A stretch of 64,000 bases of DNA, from contig CM060912.1 in assembly GCA_030737875.1 (NCBI GenBank), forward strand, positions 203,435,231-203,499,230, written 5' to 3'. Origin of the DNA: Allium sativum (Eukaryota > Streptophyta > Magnoliopsida > Asparagales > Amaryllidaceae). The notes under the pieces are model-generated. The model saw nothing but the letters and a program-made list of their open reading frames with translations. It did no database searches and was not told the origin of the DNA. The translations under genes and the position numbers were made by a program. Of this stretch, positions 34,196-46,050 are shown piece after piece; position 1 is the first letter of the stretch; every line of letters starts with the position of its first letter.

Positions 34196-34844
34196 TAGAT
34201 CTGACTAACAGTTTCAATGTCCATATACATTAGATCTACTAGTTTAGAAATAGATCTACACAAATCCACATCATAACATGTCATAGAAGTTATAATTAGG
34301 ACAAAGATTTAGATCCAATCCTAACCAAATTCAAGGTGACTTATGTTCATGATTTACATAAATGATTAGATCTATCCAATGATATAACTGTCCAAATTAA
34401 TAGATTTATATTAACCACAATATAGCTACAAACCAGGATACACAATAATAACATAGTAGAATAATCACAATTGAATTGGATCTAGAGAAATAGATCTATC
34501 ATGACATAGCATAAGATATGATAATAGCGTAGATTCATGGTTTACACATGTCCAAATCACAGTCTTTCATAATTTACTTTTATTTATCTAAACCTAAAAG
34601 CAACTAGAACTCACTGTGATTGGATTGCTAAGATGATAGAAAAGAAGTTGGTGCTGAGTCTATGCTTGAATCTCAGAATTTGATTTGCTTTAGTTGATAG
34701 AAGAAGATGAGAGACCCTAGTTCAGTTCAGACTCCGGCAGAGTTTTGCCGCCATTGTTTCTTTGTGAAGAAAACAAAGGAATTGAGGTATATTTATAGCT
34801 GCTAGGTTACAGAATTCGGATGCCACCTCAGCTATAGAGTGAAT

Positions 34845-34849
34845 CGGGC
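34845..34849. repeat. Target-site duplication CGGGC, left of C1
   Basis: Exact match to 45729-45733. The interrupted D LTR reads on across it when compared with 58440-58480. Confidence 0.93.
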
Positions 34850-37791
34850 TGTAACACCACGTATTTTTATTAACGTTTTAATAAAGAATCCTAGAATACT
34901 TAATTTAAAATGTAAGAATTAAGGGAAACGGGTTACGCCATTGTGTTCGTCTCGGAATTCTATTTGAGATAGAGTCCGAGTTTGCGTAGATTAAACTTCG
35001 TATGAAGAAGTTATGGCTGTCGAAAGTTCCAGAAAATTCAAACAGCTCGAAAACGAATTCAAAATTCAAACAGAAGTCAGAAGTGGGTTGGGCGGGAAAA
35101 ATCCCGCCCAGGCAGGTCGACCAGGGGGTCAACCCTAGTGTCGACCTCCCCCCTAGAGATCGACCAGGGGGTCAACCTGGCCCCCGGCCAGATCTGAATT
35201 TGAACGACTGTTGACTGGCTGCTAAGTCACAAGGGTTTCTGGATGGTCCTGATCGGGTCTGAGTGGCTGTGATTAACCCTAGGTTCATCTGACGGTTATA
35301 ATTAAACTGAAACTCTATATAAACAACTCAATTCTCAACCTAAAAACACACAGAAAAATAAACCTAGAACTGAAATGTCGTCAGTAGAGGACTTGGAGTA
35401 GCCGTCACCATTTTCAATCCAAAGACGAGTTAAAAAGCTTGAATCAAAAATCAAATTAAACTAGTCTAATTCAACGATCTTCATCAAAGGCGCGCATCTC
35501 GAATTTCAGAATTCAGATTTCAGAACGCAAGAATTCCTTTTAGTTTGTAAGTTAGTTGTTACGCAGATTTAAACATTCTTTCGATTAAATCATGTCATGT
35601 TGTAATTGGGGTATAGTACGATGCCTATGTATAAGATTTGATTCTCATCTATCTTAAAGTATCGCTGAAATTAATCATGTCTATGTGCTTGTGGCGATGA
35701 ACATGTTGTATATATTTCATGTCTATATGCTTGTGGCGATGAACAACATTTTATGTTATTGGAATCTATTATAATTGGGTATTGGATTTATTTTGCCAAT
35801 TAAATGGTAAAACATGTCATGTTATAAATTGGTGGTTATTTGCAAGTTTATGATCTAAATCACATGCTTACATGTTATATTAACATTTAGAACTATGAAT
35901 CTATTTATGTTGCAAGATTGGATTTGTAATCCTCTTATGTTTTAACACATAATTATCATGCTATGTTGCAATTTAAAAATGATTAGAGTGGCTTTCTTAT
36001 GTTTTGACATACATAAGTTAGTATGCTAAATTGTGGCTTAGAATTTTGTTTATATGTTAAACCTCCATGTTAGACCCATATCAACTTTACATGACAATTA
36101 GATCCAACTTAGTCACAAGTTCACCTTTACCTGTTTAGTTGAGATAATGATACATCTATGCCAAGTTACATGTGATAAGTTAAATGTATGCTATTTTATG
36201 TTTATGTCATGTTCCTTGTTTATTTCCCCTTTTTGTTTAAGGGTTTGGGCTAATTTGTTAGCCCAACATTTTATATGACTCATACGTACGTTCTACGGGG
36301 ATAACGATGGGAAAACATGAAAATTCATGGCATAGGTTTGTTCATAAAATGGTATATTTGATATACCATTTATTGTGAGAAATATTTGAAAGGATAATTA
36401 TGGCATGATTAAATTAAAATTAATTTATATAAAGAAATTTGGCATATATAGAAAAATATGAATTTAGAAAAGACGAATATGCCTAACCCGAGGTTAGAAT
36501 GAGTTGTGGTGTAAATCTGCTCGCAACCGACCGACATATCCAGTGACCACAACAATACCTGTCTAATGTGGGTGGTTAGTGCATCAAGCCCAAAAAGAAC
36601 CCGAGGTTAGACCGAGTTGTGGTGTAAATCTGCCCGGAACCGACCGACACATCCAGTGACCACAACAAGACTTGTCTAATGTGAGTGGTTGGTGCTTTAA
36701 TAAATTAAAGCTAAGTCAGGATTGGTAGGGTTAAGTAAATTAGGAAAACACTTAACCGATTCAACATGTTAACTAAAACGAATGGGTTGGGTTAGGTAAA
36801 CTTGGACACTTAACCAAATAAACATGTTGATTAGAAAACCCTAGTAACGGGGACCCATTTCAGCAGTAACCCACATAGATGTATCATGGTACCCTGAAAC
36901 TAGGCAGGGTGGGGCACGATTACTGGGCTGAATTATAAGCGGTCAAAACGTCGGCGGTTGGTGGGCTAGTGTAGGTTCCGACGGAGTATGGGCGTGCACG
37001 TACTCCGGAGTGGAAAAATCAAGCACTGGATATCAGTAGTGTACACTGTGCATCTTGAGTCGTGTAGGGTTGCCACCAGATGGACTGATACACCCCATGG
37101 TGGGACAAGCACAGGTAGCTACAGTCAAGCGGGGCCGAATGACACAGGACATGAATGCATGCGAGTAGGAGCCGATCATTAAGGGGATCGTTTGTTATAA
37201 ACACGTAGGGCTGGTTAAACCAATGGTTAAGTAGGTGCAGAGATTATAGTAATGGGTGCGATCACATGTTCCTCTTATCTTATATTAGGGTATTGTCCTA
37301 TGTTCTGTTATCACTATCATGATCCCTTTCCTTGTTTAAATACTAGTAACCACTGAACTTACCAGACTTATTGTCTGACCCATTTTCTTTCGTCTTCTTT
37401 TCTTCCGTTCCCCCCCCTCAGGTCCACAGGGAGGAAACACTCCAGCTTAATCAGACTCTTTGCAAGCTTCAAGAAAGTAGATGTGTGATATGGACTCTCT
37501 TGCATTGGCTATGGCTTTTGGATATGACCTTGGGGATTTATGCAGTTTTATCTATGTTTTATGCTTCTTTATTTAATAATCAAGACAAAAATTATGGTGT
37601 AATGTTTTGGAAGTTATTTTGAGACAATTTGATGTAATGCTTTTGTATTGAACTACGTATGAAATAAATGATGATTTCCGCTGCTTATATTTATCCGTCT
37701 TGTAAATTTTTCTGTGTCTTGTACCTATAACCCTCCACCAAAATTAAGGCATTCCCTTTGTGAGTGACCTTAACGGAGGTGGGGTGTTTCA
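34850..37791 (+). repeat. C1 5' LTR
   Basis: 2942 bp, TGTAACACCACG ... GGGGTGTTTCA. Contains a TATA box at 35316-35323, a GGTCGAC-rich block near 35110-35180, and a tandem ~115-bp pair at 36482-36705. Near 37380-37420 a long pyrimidine tract ends CTCAG|GTCC, resembling a splice acceptor. Confidence 0.95.
35316..35323 (+). promoter_or_regulatory. TATA box, C1 5' LTR
   Basis: TATATAAA, repeated at 43249-43256 in the 3' LTR. Upstream of an A-rich leader; likely drives the genomic RNA. Confidence 0.65.
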
Positions 37792-37805
37792 CTTGGTATC
37801 AGAGC
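37792..37805 (+). other. Primer binding site, initiator tRNA-Met (C1)
   Basis: CTTGGTATCAGAGC directly after the 5' LTR; TGGTATCAGAGC is the standard complement of plant initiator tRNA-Met. Confidence 0.95.
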
Positions 37806-37980
37806 AAAGGTTTAACAGATCAGATAAGAGTTCTTGAAAACTATTTTTTTTCAAAAAGAAATATAAAGAAGCATTTTTCAAGAAAAAGTGTTGTTTTAAA
37901 TATTAAAAAGGCATAATCCCCAAAGCCATATGCATTGTCTTTCTATGCTTCGTTTTGAATCTTTTCTTTTTCGTTTCAGC

Positions 37981-39230
37981 ATGTCTGGGAATCTTAACCT
38001 TCCATAGGGTGTACCAATACCTGACTGGTTCAGGAGGTACTTAGAGGCTAAGGCAATAATGCAGGCCCAGCAGATATTCCTCCTCCAGCAGTTCCTCCTC
38101 CTCCTCCTCATGCAAATGCTTTCTCAAAGATTTGTAGAGACTTTAGGGCCATGGGTGGAAAGGGTTTTAAGGGAACTGAATCATTCATAGAAGCAAGGAA
38201 CTGGCTCAAAGAAACTGAGGATTTGTTCGTTATCTTCGAGGTGGACGATAGGCAGAAGATACAGTTGGTTGTATGGTTGCTCAAAGACGAAGCTTCCTAT
38301 TTGTTGTAAGTCACTAACGCTGAAAGACCTGTTGATACGTGGATGGAATTCAAAATAAGGTTTGAGATGAAATTCCTCTCACAGACTGAACGAAGTTTAC
38401 AGCTGGAAAAGTTATTATCTCTTAAGCAAGGAAGTATGACGGTCAAGGAGTACGTCAATCAATTCAACCAACTGGCCCGATTTGGACTGGACTTAGTGAA
38501 TACTCCTCATAAGAAGGCTCTCCGTTTTGTCAAGGGATTGAATGAGCCACTTCACAGCTTGGCTTTGACCCATATACCTATGGGGGCTACTTACGAGAGG
38601 TTAGTGGACATGACACTCTTACATGAGGAAGGCAAGGGCAAGAATGAGGCAAAAGCTGAAGTGCCTCAAGATAAGAAGGGGGAAGGGTCGCAAAACAAGA
38701 AGGCTGATTCAAAGAAAGGGGGAAGGGTCCACTGTGGAGAGACAAGACACATGGCTAGGGCCTGCCCAAGGAAGCAAGGGCAGGGAGCTGGACCTTCTTC
38801 TGGAGGACAAGTTCACGCTCTCACGGCACCTCCGCAAGAACGAGGTAGAAATATTTCTGTCGAAAGTTTAGTCTATCTTTTTGATCATCCTGTTCGTACA
38901 CTATTTGATTCTAGCGCATCGCACTCTTTTATATCTACTGCTTTAGTGGAATCTCTGCACCTAAACACCAGTATAGTAGAGGATCCCTTGGTTTTTCCAA
39001 ATCCAATTTGGGGCGCAGCCTATTTGTCAATGGTTTGTTTGGATTTGAAAATATCTATACTAAGCGTTGAGTTCAGATGTAATGCCTTTATTTTGGGCTT
39101 CACGGGCTATGGGTTGATTCTAGGCATGGACTGGCTCTCCAGTAATGGTGCCGTCCTCGATTGTGAAAAGAGAGTGGTTAGACTCATGACTCGCCTCGTA
39201 ACACTCTCAAAATTTCTTGTAATCCCATGA
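37981..39230 (+). pseudogene. gag: C1 gag and protease, broken
   Basis: Likely start ATG 37981 (MSGNLNLP) but codon 9 is TAG (38005-38007). The frame shifts between 38008 and 38124, and a further TAA lies at 38307-38309. From 38124 the Gag domain is clear (FIEARNWLKETEDLF, then after the stop MEFKIRFEMKFL, LLSLKQGSMTVKEYVNQFNQ). The zinc knuckle near 38730-38767 reads VHCGETRHMARACP: the first cysteine is missing and G-H is R-H. The protease active site near 38894 is FDSSASHSFIS, with Ser replacing the catalytic-loop Gly of DSG, so it is probably inactive. A one-base loss near 39200 shifts the frame into RT. Confidence 0.9.
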
Positions 39231-39685
39231 ACTCTGTCATGCTTAGTTATCTAGAATCTCTTGATGCGTCTGTTGAGAACTTGCAGTCTGTAAGGATAGT
39301 CCATGAATACTCGGATGTGTTTGAAGAGGTAAAGGGCTTACCTCCGAAGCAGGAGATAAACTTCCGCATATACCTTGTTGATAATGCAAAGCCCGTTGCT
39401 TTACCCGTTAGGCATATGGCCCCAAGGGAGAGAAAGGAGCTCAGCAAGCAAATCAAAGAGCTGCTTGAAAAGGGGTTCATAAGACAAAGTATTTCTAAAT
39501 GGGGTGCTCCGGTAGTGTTCGCAACCAAAGCTGATGGTTCGCTTCGCCTGTGCGTTGATTATAGGGAGCTAAACAAGCTGACCAAGAAGAATAGACACCC
39601 ACTCCCAAGAATAGATGATTTGTTCGATCAGCTTGTAGGTGCATCGGTTTTCTCCCAATTAGATTTAGCTATCGGGTTTCATTAG
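39227..39685 (+). pseudogene. pol: C1 protease-RT linker and N-terminal reverse transcriptase
   Basis: 153 codons. Contains [40 protein letters not shown], the first RT blocks [20 protein letters not shown] and [11 protein letters not shown] (normally DLxSGYHQ). Ends at an in-frame TAG, 39683-39685, most simply a C-to-T change of a Gln codon. Same frame as the following RT part. Confidence 0.9.
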
Positions 39686-39691
39686 CTAAGA

Positions 39692-40663
39692 GTGGCTGAA
39701 GACAGTATTGATAAAACCGCGTTCAGAACTCCCGATGGTTTCTTCGAGTTGCTTGTCATGCCCTTCGACTTGACAAACGCACCCGCTTACTTCGTTGATT
39801 TAATGAGCAGGGTGTTCCGAGAGTTCCTCAATAAGTTTGTGGTGGTCTTCGTAGACGATATTTTGATCTTCTCAAAGAATGAGGAAGAGCATGCCCGACA
39901 TCTAAAAGAAGTCATGGATACTCTCCGTGCACATCAGTTGAAGGCGAAATTCTCCAAATGCCATTTCTGGAGAGAAGAAGTTAGGTTCCTTGGACATGTG
40001 GTGTCCAAAGAGGGGATAAATGTGGACCCCGCGAAAGTGGTTGCTGTGAAACATTGGAAGGTTCCTCGAAACGCAACCGAAGTCCGAATCTTTCTCGGGC
40101 TAGCAGGCTTTTATCGGAAGTTCATCAAAGACTTTGCAAAAATCTCAGCTCCACTAACAAGACTGACAAAGAAGAACCTAGCTTTCAATTGGGATTTGGA
40201 TTGCGATATTGCTTTCCAACGTTTGAAAAGGGCTCTAACAACAGCCCCAGTTCTGACATTGCCTGATGGAAGCAAGATGTTTACAGTATACACAGATGCA
40301 TGCGGAATGGGACTAGGCGCTGTTCTGATGCAAGAAGGGAAGGTAGTGGCTTATGGTGGAAGACAGATGAAAGTACATGAGAAAAACTACCCAACCCACG
40401 ATCTAGAGTTGGCAGCCATCGTTTTTGCGCTTAAGTCTTGGCGCCATTATCTCCTAGGTGAGAAATTTGAACTGTATACTGACCATAAATCGTTGAAATA
40501 CCTATTCTCGCAGAAATATCTCAACTTGAGGCAGCAAAGATGGATGGAGTTTCTTGCCTCGTACGATTTTGAGATTTCCTACACTCCTGGCAAGGGCAAT
40601 GCAGTAGCTGACGCCTTGAGTAGAAAGAAACTGACCTTAAGCCCTCTCTTTGTGGAAAGGTAA
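39692..40663 (+). pseudogene. pol: C1 reverse transcriptase palm and RNase H
   Basis: 323 codons in frame with the preceding piece. [22 protein letters not shown] (about residues 11-30), catalytic FVDDILIFS (53-61), [17 protein letters not shown]. RNase H: first Asp in [12 protein letters not shown], Glu in [11 protein letters not shown], second Asp in [12 protein letters not shown], then NAVADALSR at the end. All catalytic acidic residues are present. Ends at TAA 40661-40663 in the RNase H-integrase linker. Has no natural start; it was part of one polyprotein. Confidence 0.92.
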
Positions 40664-40666
40664 AGC

Positions 40667-41725
40667 TTGGAGTTCATAGCAAGCTTTAACTTCAGACCCT
40701 CCTCCAACTTTGTACCTGGCTTGCTAGCAACATTAGAAGTGCGACCGACTCTATTAGACTCAATTGGAGCCGCGCAAAGAGAAGACCCTCAGCTAGCCGA
40801 TGTGATGGACAAGTTAATTAGGAGTGAGACTTCCAGTCACCTCAATAGATACTCCTTTGATGCCAAGGGCTGGTTGAGACGAGATGGAAGACTATGTGTC
40901 CCACAAGTAAGGGATTTGGTAAAGGCGGTTCTAGAAGAGGCACACCGTTCCAAGCTGACCATACAACCAGGCGGAGACAAAATGTATAAAGACATCAAAA
41001 GAGTTTTCTTTTGGAATGGCATGAAGAAAGACGTAGCTGAATTTGTTTCTAAGTGTTTAATATACCAACAAGTCAAGGAGGAGCAGAAGAAGCCTGGTGG
41101 TCTGCTTCATCCTCTAGAGGTCCCACAGTGGAAATGGGATAGCATCTCGATGGACTTTATAGAAGGGTTGCATAGGTCAAGAAGGGGCAATACTAGCATT
41201 TGAGTTATAGTGGATAGGCTCACAAAAAGCGCCCACTTTATACCCGTCAAGAGTAGAAGGACTGCCTCATCTCTAGCATCCATATATCTTAAGGAGATAG
41301 TTCGACTCCATGGGATACCCTCCAGCATAGTGAGTGATCGAGACCATATCTTCACGAGCGAGTTTTGGAAGAGTTTACAAGAGGCTGTTGGCACACAGTT
41401 ATGCTTAAGCACGGCCTATCACCCCCAAACCGATGGCCAAACGGAAAGAGTCAAAAGAGTATTAGAAGACCTCTTGAGGTTATGCATTATTGACTTCGGA
41501 GGAACATGGGAGGATCATCTACCTTTGGTGGAATTCGCCTACAACAATAGCTACCAAGCAACCATAGGCATGGCACCTTTCGAAGCTTTATATGGAAGAC
41601 CGTGCAGGTCACCAACTTGCTGGTGGGAGTCCACAGACAAGCTCATACTTGGACCAGACATGATTAGGGAGACTTCAGAAAAAGTAGACTTGATACGAAG
41701 AAGAATGAAGACTGCCCAAGATTAA
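40667..41725 (+). pseudogene. pol: C1 integrase zinc domain and core
   Basis: Same frame as RNase H. The zinc-binding region has lost ligands: QPGGDKMYKDIK where His is expected, and CLIYQQ where CxxC is expected. Core acidic triad: D in WDSISMDFIEG, D in IVSDRDHIFTS, E in TERVKRVLEDLL, all present. An in-frame TGA at 41201-41203 lies between the first Asp and the rest, most simply a Trp codon change. A second stop, TAA 41723-41725, cuts the C-terminal domain. Confidence 0.9.
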
Positions 41726-42247
41726 CAGAAGTCCTACGCAGACAAAAGAAGAACTGACCTTGAATTCGAAGTTGGAGACAAGGTGTTCCTTAAAGTATCT
41801 CCTTTGAGGAACGTCGTTCGCTTTGGATCCGCAGGAAAGTTAGCACCAAGATTTGTAGGGTCATTCCCTATCATCGAGAAAATTGGGAAGATGGCTTATA
41901 GGGTACAGCTCCCTAAAAGATTGGCTGGGGTTCATAATGTCTTTCATGTCTCTCACCTGCGGAAGTGCTTACACGAGTCTGCGGAAGTGGTAGAACCATG
42001 TATGCTGGAAGAAGTTGAAGTTGAACGAGAAGCAACTGTGAGGAGAGTTCCAACCCGTATCTTGGGAGCAGAGGTCAAAAAGCTATGCAACCGTGAAGTT
42101 AAGCTCGTCAAAGTTCAATGGAGCGACGCCGAGGAAGACGCGACTTGGGAAACTGAGGACAGAATACGCGCAACCTACCCTTTTCTTTTTGAGGGTACAT
42201 CTTTAATCTCTTTTTCCTCAAGTTTATGCTCGTATCTATCCTTTTAG
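41726..42247 (+). pseudogene. pol: C1 integrase C-terminus with chromodomain
   Basis: Continues in frame after the TAA. Shows the GPY/F-like region (GKLAPRFVGSFPIIEKIG, YRVQLPKRLAGVHNVFHVSHLR) and then a chromodomain core, VKVQWSDAEEDATWETEDRI, near the end. Chromodomains in this branch are thought to guide integration to particular chromatin. Terminal residues after FLFEG are low-complexity Ser/Leu and may be read-through of the natural end. Confidence 0.9.
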
Positions 42248-42753
42248 GTATATCTCCTCGATCTTATCCTTTAAACTTAGGTAGGAACCCATTTGGATGT
42301 AAACATGTAATTGAAACATGTTATGATTGATGGTTGCAAGTGGTTGCTAGTGGATGCATATACACACATATTAGGTATTAGAACGGCTCAATCACTTCCA
42401 TATTGCATATGCATATATGTATTGGTTTTGGATTAAAACTTGATGTGTTATCATATGGACGTTGCATTTGTATGGATGATTGTTCACTCATGTAAGAAAT
42501 TTTGAGTAGGAAAAATTGCATTCATAATGGACTCATGGCACTGACATAATTTGCATTAAGGAGGTCAATTGAATCAGTAGACCGCCTGATTTTGCATTAG
42601 ATAAGGACATATACATACACAATGCATATGATCATGAAGCATTAGAAACCTTTTAAGGACAATGGATGTCTGTGTTTGATGGTTAAGTAGATAGGTGATT
42701 GGATGGTAGGATATAAGTTCTTCTCGACTTGAAGATTTCGGGGACGAAATCCT
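42248..42753 (+). other. C1 3' untranslated region
   Basis: About 500 bp, no coding signal; ends with GATTTCGGGGACGAAATCC, an inverted-repeat-like box seen before the polypurine tract in D as well. Confidence 0.75.
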
Positions 42754-42768
42754 AAAAGGAGGGGAGAA
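42754..42768 (+). other. C1 polypurine tract
   Basis: AAAAGGAGGGGAGAA immediately before the 3' LTR start. Confidence 0.93.
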
Positions 42769-45728
42769 TGTAACACCCCGTATTTTCTATTAACGTTTTA
42801 GTAATGAATCCTAGAATACTTAATTTAAAATGTAAGAATTAAGGGAAACGGGTTATGCCATTGTGTTCGTCTCGGAATTCTATTTGAGATAGAGTCCGAG
42901 TTTGCGTAGATTGGACTTCGTATGAAGAAGTTATGGCTGTCGGAAGTTCCAGAAAATTCAAACAGCTCGAAAACGAATTCAAAATTCAAACAGAAGTCAG
43001 AAGCAGGCTGGGGGGGAAAAATCCCGCCCAGGCAGGTCGACCAGGGGGTCGACCCTAGTGTCGACCTCCCCCCTAGAGGTCGACCTGAGGGTGGACCTTA
43101 GGGTCGACCTGGCCCCCGGCCAGATCTGAATTTTGAACGACTGCTGACTGGCTGCTGAGTCACTAGGGTTTCTGGATGGTCCTGATCGGGTCTAAGTGGC
43201 TGTGATTAACCCTAGGTTCATCTGACGGCTATAATTAAACTGAAAATCTATATAAACAACTCAATTCTCAACCTAAAACACACAGAAAAATAAACCTAGA
43301 ACTGAAATGTCGTCACTAGAGGACTTGGAGTAGCCGTCACCATTTTCAATCCAAAGACGAGTTAAAAAGCTTGAATCAAAAATCAAATTAAACTAGTCTA
43401 ATTCAACGATCTTCATTAAAGGCGCGCATCTCCAATTTCAGAATTCAGATTTCAGAACGCAAGAATTCCTTTTAGTTTGTAAGTTAGTTGTTACGCAGAT
43501 TTAAACATTCTTTCGATTAAATCATGACATGTTGTAATTTGGGTATAGTATGATGCCTATGTATAAGATTTGATTCTCGTCTATCTTAAAGTATCGTTGA
43601 AATTAATCATGTCTATGTGCTTGTGGCGATGAACATGTTGTATATATTTCATGTCTATATGCTTGTGGTGATGAACAACATTTTATGTTATTGGAATCTA
43701 TTATAATTGGGTATTGGATTTATTTTGCCAATTAAATGGTAAAACATGTCATGTTATAAATTTGTGGTTATTTGCAAGTTTATGATCTAAATCACATGCT
43801 TACATGTTAGATTAACATTTAGAACTATGAATCTATTTATGTTGCAAGATTGGATTTGTAATCCTCTTATGTTTTAACACATAAGTTATCATGCTAAGTT
43901 GCAATTTAAAAATGATTAGAGTGGCTTTCTTATGTTTTGACATACATAAGTTAGTATGCTAAATTGTGGCTTAGAATTTTGTTTATATGTTAAACCTCCA
44001 TGTTAGACCCATATCAACTTTACATGACAATTAGATCCAACTTTGTCCCAAGTTCACCTTTACCTGTTTAGTTGAGATAATGATACATCTATGCCAAGTT
44101 ACATGTGATAAGTTAAATGTATGCTATTTTATGTTTATGTTATGTTCCTTGTTTATTTCCCCTTTTTGTTTAGGGGTTTGGGCGAATTTGTTAGCCCAAC
44201 ATTTTATATGACTCATACGTACGTTCTACGGGGATAACGATGGGAAAACATGAAAATTCATGGCATAGGTTTGTTCATAAAATGGTATATTTGATATACC
44301 ATTTATTGTGAGCAATATTTGAAAGGATAATTATGGCATGATTAAATTAAAATTAATTTACATAAAGAAATTTGGCATATATAGAAAAATATGAATTTAG
44401 AAAAGACGAATATGCCTAACCCGAGGTTAGACTGAGTTGTGGTGTAAATCTGCTCGGAACCGACCGGAATATCCAGTGACCACAACAAGACCTATCTAAT
44501 GTGGGTGGTTAGTGCATCAAGCCCAAAAAGAACCCGAAGTTAGACTGAGTTGTGGTGTAAATCTTCCCGGAACCGACCGGCACATCCAGTGACCACAACA
44601 AGATCTGTCTAATGTGAGTGGGTTGTGCTTTAATAAATTAAAGCTAAGTCAGGATTGGTTGGGTTAAGTAAATTAGGAAAACACTTAACCGATTCAACAT
44701 GTTAACTAAAACGAATGGGTTGGGTTAGGTAAACTTGGACACTTAACCAAATAAACATGTTGATTAGAAAACCCTAGTAACGGGGACCCATTTCAGCAGT
44801 AACCCACATAGACGTATCATGGTACCCTGAAACTAGGCAGGGTGGGGCACAATTACTGGGCTGAATTATAAGCGGTCAAAACGTCGGAGTTTGGTGGGCC
44901 AGTGTAGGTTCCGATGGAGTATGGGCATGCACGTACTCCGGAGTGGAAAAATCAGGCACTGGACATCAGTAGTGTACACTATGCATCTTGAATCGTGTCG
45001 GGTTACCACCAGAGGGACTGATACACCCCATGGTGGGACCAACACAGGTAGCTACAGTCAAGCGGGGCCGAATGACACAGGACATGAATGCATGCGAGTA
45101 GGAGCCGATCATTAAGGGGATCGTTTGTTATAAACACGTGGGGCTGGTTAAACCAATTGTTAAGTAGGTGCAGAGACTATAGTAATGGGTGCGATCACAT
45201 GTTCCTCTTATCTTATATTAGGGTATTGTCCTGTGTTCTGTTATCACTGTCATGATCCTTTTCCTTGTTTAAATACTATTAACCACTGAACTTACTAGAC
45301 TTATTGTCTGACACGTTTTCTTTCGTCTTCTTTTCTTCCGTTCCCCCCTCCCTTAGGTCCACAGGGAGGGAACACTCCAGCTTAGTCAGACTCTTTGCAA
45401 GCTTCAAGAAAGTAGATGTATGATATGGACTCTCTTGCATTGGCTATGGCTTTTGGATATGACCCTTTGGGATTTATGCAGTTTTATCTATGTTTTATGC
45501 TTCTTTATTTAATAATCAAGACAGAAATTATGGTGTAATGTTTTGGAAGTTATTTTGAGACAATTTGATGTAATGCTTTTGTATTGAACTACGTATGAAA
45601 TAAATGTTTGATTTTCGCTGCTTATATTTATCTGTCTTGTAAATTTTTCTGTGTCTTGTACCTATAACCCTCCACCAAAGTTAAGGCATTCCCTTTGTGA
45701 GTGACCTTAACGGAGGTGGGGTGTTTCA
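42769..45728 (+). repeat. C1 3' LTR
   Basis: 2960 bp, TGTAACACCCCG ... GGGGTGTTTCA. Includes an ~18-bp extra segment in the GGTCGAC-rich block (43078-43110) relative to the 5' LTR. TATA box at 43249-43256; ~115-bp pair at 44415-44635. Confidence 0.95.
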
Positions 45729-45733
45729 CGGGC
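45729..45733. repeat. Target-site duplication CGGGC, right of C1
   Basis: Exact match to 34845-34849. Confidence 0.93.
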
Positions 45734-46038
45734 CATGGGCCGACACCCAATTGGGTCCAGATGCCCAAAAACATACATGGACGCACTTTACAGGTGCGCC
45801 AATGTAAAAATACATGGGTACACTTTTCAAGTGCGCCGGAATTTCTGCTTTTTCTGCCAAACTTCTATCGTCCATAACTTCTTCATACATTATCCGTTTT
45901 ACGCAAACCAGGTGTCTATCCTAACCAAAAATTCGAGATGGACGCAATGGCGCAGTCCGTTTCCCTTAATTATGAATATTAAATTAATTATTCTTTAATT
46001 TATCCACTTTAATGTCGTTAAAAATTCAGGGTGTTACT
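45734..46038 (-). repeat. Element D 3' LTR, part 2 (right of C1)
   Basis: Matches 58470-58739 of the partner LTR (GGCCGACACCCAATT, TTTACAGGTGCGC). Ends GGGTGTTACT where the partner has GGGTGTTACA. Confidence 0.9.
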
Positions 46039-46050
46039 TCTCCCCTACTC
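46039..46050 (-). other. Element D polypurine tract
   Basis: Minus strand GAGTAGGGGAGA beside the LTR, preceded by GATTTCGGGGACGAAATCC as in C1. Confidence 0.85.

Larger units (their letters stand above)
31386..34849 (-). repeat. Element D 3' LTR, part 1 (left of C1)
   Basis: Matches 48749-49777 plus 56104-58440. The high-coordinate end carries a TATA-like TATAAATATA on the minus strand near 34785-34800. Interrupted at 34850 by C1; resumes at 45734. Confidence 0.9.
34850..45728 (+). mobile_element. Element C1: complete chromovirus (Tekay/Del-like) Ty3/gypsy retrotransposon
   Basis: 10.9 kb, plus strand: 5' LTR, initiator-Met primer site, gag, protease, RT, RNase H, integrase with chromodomain, polypurine tract, 3' LTR, with CGGGC on both sides. 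Long LTRs and a C-terminal chromodomain fit the Tekay/Del branch. LTRs differ at roughly 2% of positions in a 600-bp sample read by eye, plus small indels. Coding region carries five in-frame stops in gag-pol after the first eight codons, a stop at codon 9 and two frameshifts, so it cannot be autonomous. Confidence 0.94.

Noticed and set aside
35100..35190. GGTCGAC-rich block in C1 LTR as a protein-binding operator array
   Set aside because: Regular motif spacing is not kept between the two C1 LTRs, which differ by an ~18-bp unit; a short unstable tandem repeat explains it.
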